Positions 1-11,600 of a stretch of DNA of 64,000 nucleotides are shown here, one piece after another; the first letter of the stretch is position 1, and every line of letters starts with the position of its first letter. Location: NCBI GenBank assembly GCA_025024175.1, contig QCXZ01000137.1:79174680-79238679 (forward strand), in the 5' to 3' direction. The stretch comes from Rhyzopertha dominica (Eukaryota; Arthropoda; Insecta; Coleoptera; Bostrichidae). The notes below the pieces were generated by a model. The model was not told the DNA's origin. It saw nothing but the letters and a program-made list of their open reading frames with translations, and ran no database searches. The position numbers and the translations under genes are program-made.

Positions 1-379
1 GCACGTCCCCAATTTTAACAATCTGATAATTCGTAGGCGTAGTGCATTCCACTCCACAAAATGTCAACGAAGCAAATTTAAATTTATTTGTTAACGAGGT
101 TCTAAACCTAAATTATCATTATCGCAGAAAATTCCTGATTTTATAATACTGTATATTTGAACAAGTTTTTGATAACGCCATTTATATACTTTTACTCTAA
201 GTGGGACTTTCAAAAAACACACAAGGAACTTCTACGAAGAAACTATACTGAGAAACTGCTTGATGTTGTTGAACACCAGAAAAACTTCTATACTTACTGG
301 GTAAACTAAACCAGGATTTTTTTAAGCCCTCTAATAATTTACCTCAGCTTTCAACCACGAAAAAGTGACTGGAATCATT
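1..379. other. APN-A intron 1, no recognised content
   Basis: AT-rich sequence to the left of the transposon. I see no APN exon or other coding signal. The missing first exon of APN-A must lie outside the window. Confidence 0.4.
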
Positions 380-2620
380 TTGTTGAGAAAGCCGATAAGT
401 CCACATATGGCGTATATTGCGTTTATGTTAAAAATGGCTTCGTGTGAACAAGGCGCAGTGTTTGAAGTATGAACCCAACAAGTCCTGCAGTTTGTTAGCG
501 AGCAACAGGCTCTAGTAATATTCGTTTTATTGAGAAACCCGATATGTCCAGGACTTACCGTGTTTCTCAAATAAATTGAAGTTGGCGCGTGTGCTGTTAG
601 TGCTAAATTTGACAATTGGGGGCAGTCCCTGGTTTTCACATGTTTATCAGTTTTTAGTGAACAATGGAACGTGACACAACAAATACTGCTAAACGCAAAA
701 AAGGTGTGAAAAGTGTGGTTTATAGAAGTGAAAGTATCAAGAAAGCAAGAATTAAAGGGGAAGAATATGTCAATTACAAAGGGATTATTGTCCCCAAAAG
801 GCAAACGAGCGAAAGTTGCAAGTAAGTTTCCCAAAAAATATTATCTGTATATAAAACAAAACCATTAGTTGTAGAAAAAAATGTATGGAAAAATATCAGA
901 GAATGACTGGCAAGAAATATTCAATAAATTTTAGAGTTTTGGAACCAAAAATGAGCAAGATGCTTACCTTCAGGCTCTGATAGGAATTGTTCCAGTACAA
1001 AGAATACGTCCCCGAAATAATGATAATTCAAAACCTCACGAAAGTTATTATATCTACAGCATCACTTGTAGCTCTTTCAGACATCAGGTGTGTAAGACAG
1101 CTTTCATGAATTTACATGGGATTCGTAAAGATTGAGTTTATCGTTTACGTTTACTTTTAAAAGAGGGAAAGTCTCCACAAGATAAATGTGGAATACAAAA
1201 CCCTGGGAATTGCAAACCACTTTCGCTTACACAACTCATAAAAAGTCACATTAGGGAGTTTCCAGTAAAAAGAGCTCATTACACATCAAGGGAGTATCAT
1301 TATCTTAGCGAAACTCTTGATATTAAAAAAATGCATAGTTTGTTTGTTCAGAAACATCCTAATGCTGTTGTAAAATATTCTTTATACTACAAGATATTCA
1401 AAGAAAGATTCAGCTTAAGTTTCGGTAGACCTCAAGTTGATACCTGTTGCAAATGTGAAGAGTTGAACATGAAGATCAAATCAAAAGAGTTAAATGATAA
1501 CGCAAAAAGGGTTGCTGTAGCAGAAAAATTAGTCCATCTAAGAAGAGCCAAGAAATTCTTTACAAAAATGACTGGATTAAAAGAAAAATATAAAGATGAC
1601 CCCACAGTCGCTATAATCGCTGTCGATTATATGCAAAATATTTTCTTGCCGCAAGTTCCAGTGCAAGAAACTTTCTATTTACACCAGTTAACGGTATCTA
1701 ACTTTAATATCAACAACCTTAAAACAGGCAAGGGTGTATTCTACTTATACCATGAAGGCATGGGAAGGAAGGGGCCTAATGAAGTATGTTCATTTATCAC
1801 AAACTTCATACAGACGTATGTCTCACAAGAAGTGAAACACTTACATGTCTTCATGGACGGCTGCCCTGGACAAAATAAAAACCATTGTACCGTCAGAATG
1901 TGCGCTGGCATGGTTGAATTGGGAAGATTTAGTACAATAAATCAGTATTTCCCCATTCGTGGGCATTCCTTCATGCCCTGCGACAGGAATTTTGCTGTAG
2001 TTAAAAGGAACATAAAGAAGCATGACAGAAATTACACCCTGAAACATTACGCCGAATTAATAATCCAGGCCAGTCAGCATAACCTTTTTACAGTTCACAT
2101 TATAGACAACGGCAATAGCATTATTAAAGACTTCAAGGCTTGGTGGCCAAAATATTACAAAATAAACTGTGTAAGCAATGACTTGGAACGAAAAGACAGA
2201 GTTCCGTTTAATATATCATCTTACATGCAGTTTACCTATGGGGAAGACTTCAAGGGAAGTGTGAAAGTTTTCGACTTCATAAACGGCTTGGTATTTCAAC
2301 CAGAAGTTTTGTAACTTTACTTTATTTTCTTTATAGCTTTCAAATATTCAATAAAATTTGCTTGAAAGTAATTTCTGGATTTTGTTTTTACCCAAGTTTA
2401 TTTGAGAAACCCGGTATGTCCATTTTTATTTATTTATTTTTTGTTGCACTCATTCCATTTATATTTACGTCGAGTAGACCAATCATGTACTCGTAGTATG
2501 ACTAGTTTCTATGTAGTACACACGACCAAAACTGATAATTATTATTAGTTTTGACAATAAACAGTTTTTTCATCTTATCTCAAGATGGTAACATTAGAAC
2601 ATATCGGGTTTCTCAAATAA
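380..2620 (+). mobile_element. DUF7869-type DNA element (degenerate) in APN-A intron 1
   Basis: A transposase-like coding region (664-2314) is framed by short inverted motifs. The motif TGAGAAACCCGATATGTCC is at 531-549 and, degenerate, near 384-402; its inverse is at about 2598-2616. A further direct copy is at about 2404 and a further inverse at about 552-570. The element ends about 45 bp before the APN-A exon 2 acceptor. Boundaries are estimates because no clear target duplication was found. Confidence 0.55.
664..2314 (+). pseudogene. DUF7869-family transposase-like gene, broken
   Basis: ATG at 664 opens a basic 53-residue exon (KRKKGVKS..., EEYVNYKGIIVPKR) that ends at a gtaagt donor at 823. 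Homologous frame resumes near 930 and runs to the TAA at 2312-2314. The 327-aa open part (1331-2314) has a zinc-ribbon-like DTCCKCEEL, FMDGCPGQNKN and RGHSFMPCDRNFAVVKR, which I know from many insect proteins annotated with DUF7869. Two in-frame stops (about 935 and 1132) interrupt the part before 1331. Acidic residues in MDG and CDR could be RNase H-fold catalytic residues, but that is inference. Placing it in a named DNA transposon superfamily would need a search. Confidence 0.6.
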
Positions 2621-2665
2621 GCGATTCAAATTAGATCGTATATATACAGTAGTTGCTCGTTTCAG

Positions 2666-5600
2666 GTATCTGGGCACCACACAATTCGAGTCAACCGACG
2701 CTAGAAGAGCGTTCCCTTGTTTCGACGAGCCAGCCCTAAAGGCGAACTTCACTATACAAATAATAAGAGAGAGTGGATACAATGCGATATCCAACATGCC
2801 ACTTGTAGAGACACAGTAAAATTTAAAGTTCTGCCGTGCACTTGCGCATTTACTCATACGATATTTTTCAGGGACTTAGCGAATGGGCGCCAAATGGATA
2901 TATTTGAAACCTCCGTTAAAATGTCAACATATCTGGTTGCATTTATAGTGTCAGATTTCGAGTACGTCGAAAGTGGCAAGCAAAGGGTGTACTCTCGCCC
3001 AGACTCCATCAAAAACGGAGATGCAAATTTTGCCCTGGACGTCGCCATTACCATTCTCGATGAGTTGGAGGAGTACACCGGAGTGCCTTACTCTTTAGAG
3101 AAGATGTATCAGGCCTCCATTCCCCAGTTCTCAGCTGGCGCCATGGAAAATTGGGGTTTGGTTACTTACAGAGAAACAGCTTTGTTATTCAACAAAACGA
3201 CCACAACGACCGGCTCTAAACAGTCCATAGAAGTCGTCATAGCTCACGAGTATACTCATCAGTGGTTTGGTGATTTGGTTGGTCCTCAGTGGTGGAGCTA
3301 TCTTTGGTTGAACGAGGGATTTGCTAGTTATCTTCAGTACATCATCGGAGGCAAGGTAACCATTTCGCATGCGGTTCTCGTATTTTTGTCTATTTTCTCG
3401 TACCATGCGCAAAGGTAATCAAATTTCCTTACCGATGTCTGAACAGTTTACTGGTCAGGTCAGGTCAGGTCAGGTCAGGTCAGGTCAGGTCGGGTCAGGT
3501 CAGGTCAGGTCAGGTCAGGTCAGGTCAGGTAATAAAATATCCTTACCGATGTCTGAACAGTTTACTGGTCAGCACCATTAACCTAACCATTAGCAGCTTT
3601 ACACTTTTAAGATCCTCTTATAATTACAGGTTTAACATCGAAAAATCCTTGCATTAGTGTTTATAAATAAATAAATAAATAATAGTTGATTGACGGTGTA
3701 TATACCTTGACATTACATATGGAAGCAAATATTATATAAATATACTATTTATAAGTTATAACAACACAATAAAGTATACAAAATCGATAACAACAATACA
3801 CATATGAAGGTGAACATTTATAGCGTTAACATTTTTTATTTATTTATAGTCAACAGTCTAGAATCAGAAACATGGTTTCTAACCTGAGTGCAATGAGAAC
3901 ATATACATATTATATATTTTTGATGTAAACATCAAATGCCCAAAACTTCTCTAACATGCTTTTTAAAGTGTGTTAGTGACTTAATAGCAAATATATCAAT
4001 GTCTTTGCTGTAATCATTGCATATTCGCAAGATTGTGTTTAGAGATTAATGTTGAGCATAATTGACCTTATTAGGTTCCAAACGGAAAACCGGGACATGT
4101 CTGGTGGGATAACAAGGGACATGAAAGTTCAAAGAGGCAAGAAGTTCTGGGGCATCAATGTGATTGTTGACGAGCTTATATATGAAACATATCACGAAAT
4201 ATGTTCGCCTCTTTTCTAAGCTAGGAAGATTAAGGTACAGCATGCTTAAGTCAAGATTGGAAGTAATTTGCCTAGGAAGCCTCCATCGGATTCTTTTTAA
4301 AAACCTATGCTGAATGGATTCAAGCCTGTCACAGTGAATCTTATAATACGGTGACCAAACTACTGTGTTATATTCCAGAACTGGTCTGACTAAGGAAATG
4401 TAAAGGAGTTTTATCGTGTTTATGTTGTTAAACACTTTGCCATATCTTAAAATACACCCCAATGTCCTACTGGCTCGGCTGATGATGTTATTATAATGAG
4501 TAACACAGTTTAGTTTACAGTCCAAAAGGACTCCCAGATCTTTAACAAAGCTCTGAACAGAGATGACATTTTCATTAATATTATACTGTAGAACTGATGG
4601 CTGAATTTTTCTGCTAAAGTTCATAGCCTGGCATTTATTAACATTTAATGACTTGTTGTTATCAGTGCACCACTTATGCAAATGATTTAAATCGATTTGC
4701 AATAGAGACATATGATATGCATCAGATACTACACGATATATTTTTATATAATCAGCAAAAAGGGAATAATGGCTGGTGAAATTCGACCCAATGTCATTGA
4801 TAAATATCGAGAAGAACAGTGGTCCGAGAATAGAGCCCTGAAGATACATTAATAGTTTGTAAAGGTAAGTTGAGAATTTTCATTTGCTGGGTCCTACCAG
4901 TCAGGTAGCTAGCAAACCATGTCAGCAAGGAGGAAAATAGTCCGTAAGCACTTAGTTTTTGCAGAAGGATGGAATGATTGACCTTATCGAAAGCCTTGCT
5001 GAAGTCCGTGTATACCGAGTGCACCTCGGATCGTCTACTCAACGAGGTAGTGATAAAATTCACATATAGAAGCAGATTGGTGACTGTTGAGCGATATTGA
5101 AAAAAACCATGCTGCTTAGGAGAGATAATATTTTTAAAATAGGAATAGACTTTGGGAAACACTACACTCTCAAACACCTTGCTGATAGAAGACAATATAG
5201 AGATTGGTCGATAGTTTTCTATGCGTGATAGAGAACCAGATTTGTGGACAGGCACTACATACGAGTGTTTCCAAAGATGGGGGAAAACTCCATGTTTTAG
5301 AGAAAAATTAAATATAATGTGGAGAGGGAGAAGTATAGAGGAAGCACAGCTACGGATGAAGATAGGAGGTAACCCGTCGGGGCCGGGTCCCTTATTTGCA
5401 ATAAGTTTGTTGAGTGCTTCTTGAATGCCCTCGATGCTGACACAAATGGAACCCATTCTATCACCAAAATTAGCAGAAAAGCTGGATTTAATATATTCAT
5501 TGTGATTGTAAACATTAGAAAAGTACGTAGCAAATGAGTTTCCGGTGCCCTAAAAACACTAATAAGCCAGACTTGGGAGTCTTAACTTTTCCAGATTCTT

Positions 5601-8600
5601 CATTCACTGTCCATTATTTACATTGCTGTAGATTCATACAAATTTATACAATAATAGCCAAGAAATCGACTTGATATTCTACAAAGTTCAGCTTTTTTCA
5701 GGCAAAACCAACGTGGAGGCTAGACGAACAGTTGGTGGTTGCAAATCTCCATAGCGCCTTCTCCGTAGACTGCTTAGAAAGCACAAGACCTATGACCCAG
5801 GATGCCCAAAGTCCAAGTGAAATAAGCGCCCTCTTCGACACAATCGCATACGGAAAATGTAAGTTACTAGTTCAAAAGCACAGCAGATATTCTTTTAATA
5901 CAACTTCTTTTAGCCGGCGCCGTTCTGCGGATGCTTTCTCATGCTATTACGGAAGAAGCTTTTAGAAAGGGTCTTAAGAACTATCTTACTGAAAGGTAAG
6001 GAATAACTGATAAAAGAGTTAGATAACGACGGAATGTTTCTTTCAGAGCGTATAAAGCTGCAGAATCCAGTCATCTTTGGAGTGGAATACAAGAAGCCAT
6101 AGATGCAGATTACCCGGATGCACTTCCTAGCGGTCTTAGAGTTCTTGAGATCATGTCATCTTGGGAGTTGCAGGCGGGGTACCCAGCCATTCACGTTACT
6201 CGTAATTATGAGGATGGATCAATAACCATATCGCAGGTAATTTTCAGTAATATTTCGTTAATCCAAAGGCTTGCATAACCAGAAAGATAAATAATGTATC
6301 CCTTTTTTAATGTGCAAGGGAAATTCATTTACCTTGCTGTTTTGACCCCTCTTGTCTATGTCACGATGAGAAGCTTGTCTTCATCTATTCCATAACCGTA
6401 AACATCTCTAGGATTGTTTGATTGTTCGTAGCTTTCTGGTGCCATACCCTTTTTATGAGCGACTTTATAGACACTCTGTATAAAGGAAATGAATGCTATT
6501 TCATCTTACAGGAAAGATTCTTGCTATACAATGCGACCCACAGTGACACTACAAAATGGTACGTGCCTATCAACTACGCAACAGCTTCAGATCCTGATTA
6601 TACCTACACAAACGCTACTGACTGGCTACTTCCCAGTGAAGATCTTGTGCTTACTCTGGATATAAAAGAAGATGACTGGATACTGATTAACAAACAAGCT
6701 GCTGGTAAGTTACTCTATACCGGACGTTTCACGAATGACAATGACCTTGACGAAATTAAAAATGCAACCCATAATACATTTGCAGAGGTAACATTAATAA
6801 GTGTTCATCGTCTTAAAAAATATAAAACGTAAAGAGCTGTATAAATTGGTGACATAAACTTCAATCATTTTGTTTTATGTTTGAAAAATGTTTATTCAAT
6901 AACATTAGTGTAATAAATGCTCAAAATGTCGCCCTCCGCTGTTTTCACAAGCTTGAATTTGTGCCCAAAACGATCTTTTAACATGCATTAACGTTTCTGG
7001 AGTGATGGATCTACATGCATCGCGTATTTTATTTTCTAAATGTTCTACACTTTCAATTCATGTCTGGTATACTTGCTCTTTTACCATTCCCCACAGAAAA
7101 AAAATCCAAAGGAGTAAGGTCCGGGCTTCTCCGTGGCCAAAAGCCTCTTCCTATCCATCGTTTAGGCAAAACCAAATCAAGATGATTTCGCACTATTCTA
7201 TAATAATGCGCAGATGCCCCATCTTGTTGGAACCATAGATCTTGTCTTACTTGTAAATTTACATTTTGGAGAAGTATCGGTAAAATGTTTCTTAAAAAAT
7301 TTAGATAAGTATTGCCGTCTAAACTATCGNGAAAAAAATGAGNCTNAACAATTTCATTCCCCAATATTCCGCACCAGACATTCGTCGAGTAGATAGTTTC
7401 AAAATGTCCTTCTCGAATCCAACGTGGATTTCTTGCGCATAATAATGCATGTTATGTTTGTTAACTCCACCATTGTTAGAAAATCTTGCTTCATCTGAGG
7501 AGCAAATGTTGTCATAAAATCTCACATTCAAATTATGGTGTTCCCGAAAAAAGTTCCAAAAAGCCAGTCAATTGCAAGTGATACGGATGAAATTGATTGC
7601 CATTAATTATTCGGTGTACTGAAGACAGACTAATATCGGTTGCTCTTGAGACTACCCTTTGACTAACATGACGATTTTCGTCATTCATTTCCAATACTCT
7701 AATTTCATTGTCAGGGCCTGTTGCTGTTCTTTCTCTTGACTTTTTCAGTGGTGGCCAGTTTGTCCTTAAAGTTAATTCAAGTCTCTTGAAAATTGTATCG
7801 TATCTGTGTTTTCATCATTTGAATACATTTTGACTTTTAATAAGTACAGTGACAGGAACCATAGCGCATAGCCCTCATGGATTCCCAATTTATTTTTAAA
7901 ATAATACCATTATGTAAAATAACTACATTGGCTATGAGAATGTATTTTAGGTTGCATTTTTAATCGTCAGGGTCATTATCATTCGTGAAACATCCTGTAT
8001 GTATAATCTTTTTAAGCATTCGTTTATTTTAAAAGTCAGATCTAATTGGCCAACTCTAAACAAACGTACTTCTTAGCAGCATCCTTAAGGAAAGAGTACT
8101 TTTTGTAGCCAATATAAATGTTTGTCACAGACGATTAACCAAAGTGACACTAACAAGTTTACTGTTAATTCGGCGATCGTTTCCTGTAGTTAATCCATCA
8201 TCAGGAATACATATAATTTAATGAATTAAGTTTGCAATAATTAGTCTATATTAGGTAAAGACCAACAAGAAATATATTAATCCAATTGAAATTATGTATC
8301 TTTTTTTATTCTAATGTCAAAATTCATTCATTTTGGATTAGATATTCAGAAATGAATAAAAAATAGTTAATATTCGTATTGCAAATCAAGTCAAATAAGT
8401 CAATTAATTTGCACAATATTGGCACTAGGTGCAAACTTTAATTAATAATAATAATAATAATAATTTGACCTCAAGAATATTAATGAGCCAATATATAGGA
8501 GCATTATCAGCTAAGTAGCTTGTATATAGGGTTGCCAAATTCTAGGCGCACTGATACTGTATACGTACAGAATTACACTTATCATGATATTACTGACGTT

Positions 8601-11600
8601 GTTACGTTTTCTATAATCCTACCACTTATGTTGCTTTTCAATCGAAATGTTTTTACTGATCGAGCATTCTAAAATTCCATCATGCTTTCGTCCATAGCAT
8701 AATGCATCTAAAGCAAAACATGGTTCACTACATGTATTCCAAACTATACAAATAGAGTCGTAAACTGAACAATTATACGCGTGTAAAGAATAACGTTAGT
8801 AATTAAACTTGGAAAGTAGAATTCAACTAATTTAGTTCTAGCTAAAGCCACCCGTTCAACAAAAAATTCTTTTCTGCAGGTTACTATAGAATTAACTATG
8901 ACGATACCAACTGGCAACTTCTCGCAGACTTCTTGGACTCCGATGACTATACTAAAATTTCACCGTTAAATAGAGCGCAGCTGATAGAGGATGCCTTCCA
9001 GCTTGCTAGATCTGGTCGCCTAAGCTACAAAATAGCTCTTGAGCTAACGAAATACCTCCACAGAGAAACGGACTATATTCCCCTCTACGCGTTCTTCAGG
9101 GTGCTATCCTATTTCAACCAAATGGCTGCTGGTGGCAGCAACTACGATCTTTTCGAGGTAAGAAGAGCGTAATCAAGGATCCATTTTAATAAAAATCCAA
9201 CGTAAACCTTGCTTATGACCTTAGTGATCTCTTCTTATACCAAAAGTACTTTATTACAATTCAATTTGCCCTTTTACTTGTTGAACAATGGAATTGATCA
9301 TTTCTAATCAACTATGGCTCATTACACTTATATATTCATGAATAGTAAATCTCTAGAATACCTAAGTTTTACGGTTTCGGCTCTTTGGGAAGAAAGTTAT
9401 TTAAAAAGTACGCTTTAACGTTATTATTTATAAAGTGAATGTAACTAACTATATCTTTGCGCAAATAACGAAAGTGGTCTTAATGATAAAGTTCTTATCA
9501 AATTTGATCAATGACCTCTCAGAAATAGGTCGTTCTTTTAAGAAGTAGAGTACACCACTGCGTTGCACTTTGAAAAATCTATGGGTTACCATCATGATGT
9601 CTATTATAAAATCATAGCTGCCAGATACAGTACAACAGAAATCGTAAATTTTCAGGTTTGCGCTATATAACATAAGGCATTATTAATTCTAACGAGATTT
9701 TTAAAACTACTCTAGTGTTTATTATTTATCTAATATTATGTCTAATACTACTGGAGCTCAAAATTAAATAAATTAACAAAGAAGTTACCTCGCTTATACG
9801 TATTCATATAATTCAAAGTATTAAAGACTATCAAAGTAGTCTTTTTGTGGTTAGCAAAGCTTGTGGCACATTTTACAGTTTTATAGAAACTAATAAAAAT
9901 TTCAGTAACCAAAAAATAAACTACGCGAAACATTTTGCAATCCTAATACAGACGCAGAGAGCAACATACGCATCTAACATATCATTTCGGCTTAAATTCG
10001 TTAGAACAGTTTAATCTAATTCGGCCAGAATTTACTTATCTAATGATAAACATAATAGTGCGGGATTACTAGCAGTAGATAAACCAAGTAATTAGTAGAT
10101 AAGGAATCCCCATATAAAATTTTAGATAACCTTGCTAAAGTTTTTAGATCGCAATGCCGGTCACCATCAATCAATGTTTTAAATCCAGCCATCTGAGATT
10201 GCAGGTGATAGAAGTCAAATTATCGAGAGGATTTATCGTCTGGATAATTTTGGAAATGTCTTGCGTACCTGACATACAGATTCGAGGAATATTTTAATTA
10301 TCATAAGCTTTCCTGCTTAATAAGACCCAAAATTCCTCGATGGGGCATGCTTGGGGAACATTAGGTGTACATTGGGTATCTATATTGGCTTCCAATTAAT
10401 CTCTAGTTTGCCTGGCATAATGACAAGATGCTAGATCTGGCCAGAACATGATCTCATCATTATTATGATGATCGCGTATAAATCTTAACAATTTAGGCAA
10501 ACATCTACCTGCAGTGATGGCTTCTCTTCTAAAATGTACTACGAGACATATGGCTGGGAAGTACCTGCTGAAGAAGTGGCGCACCACACCAGAATTTTGT
10601 CTTCAAATTTGGCTTTTCTTTTAAATTTTACATTATCCGGAGCAGCATGGAAATCCTCGGTATAGAATCCATCATTCCTCTTTATTTCAGAGTTTGATAA
10701 CGTAAAATATTTTTCATCGTCCAAAATAATGATTCTGTCATTTGCAAAGTGTTGACGCCTTAATTCTAGACAGCTCCGTGGCATTCGTTGCAACTGCACA
10801 GGTCTTGGGCATTTTCTTCTTTTTCTGAATAACATTCCACTTCTCTTAATTTCCCGATGTACAGTGTAAAACTCCATAGCGCCTTCTTGGTCTTCGTGTA
10901 GATGCACCAACTTTTTTTTTGCACTTTCTCTCAACCTATGTGCTCTGATATCAGACAAAAACCGAGGCCTTCCGCTTATTGGCAGGTTTACACAAGGTAA
11001 TCCAGGCAATGGTAACTGGACTGAAGGCTTGGAAATGATGAAAATTAGCTAAAAAGTTTGTCTCAAAACTTATGTTACATATGTATGTTAGGATCACTGA
11101 TTTCAGAATGATATACAGCAGGAAGATAATTGCAACAGAACGCAATGTGTTTCGCGTTGCTCTGTTTTCACAGTTTTTTTCTTTCAAATTTTTGTAAATA
11201 ATCCTTATTTTGATTTTTAAGAGTAACTGTTACAATAATTTTTTGAAATATTTCCAAATAACATTTTCTGCTTTCCCCGTATTGTTAGAGTTGTTTTCTT
11301 TGCATTTTCCATCGTTTAATCACGTCGGCATTTCCAGTGGAATACCTTCGCAACGTAAATATTTCTAATGTTTCGATTTAGTATTCTGAACTTCCCCCGT
11401 ATTGCCAGAATTCTCTTCAAAGTATTTTTCCTTTCGCACCTGCATTTCCAGTGGAATATGCTTCTTGTGGACCACTTTTTACCGCGCCGTCGACAAAAAC
11501 CGCGAGAGATTAATGCGAATCAGTGTGGTTTCCACGAGCCGTTAGATTCGTATTTGGTAGCATTTGAATCAGGGGTGTTGTGAAAATTCGCTGATCGGTC

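Noticed and set aside
331..834. 167-aa open frame on the - strand
   Set aside because: It lies opposite the first exon of the DUF7869-type gene and the inverted repeat words, has no recognisable domain, and looks like a shadow.
3369..3581. Frame containing repeated QVRSG
   Set aside because: Produced by the GGTCA minisatellite, not a protein-coding gene.
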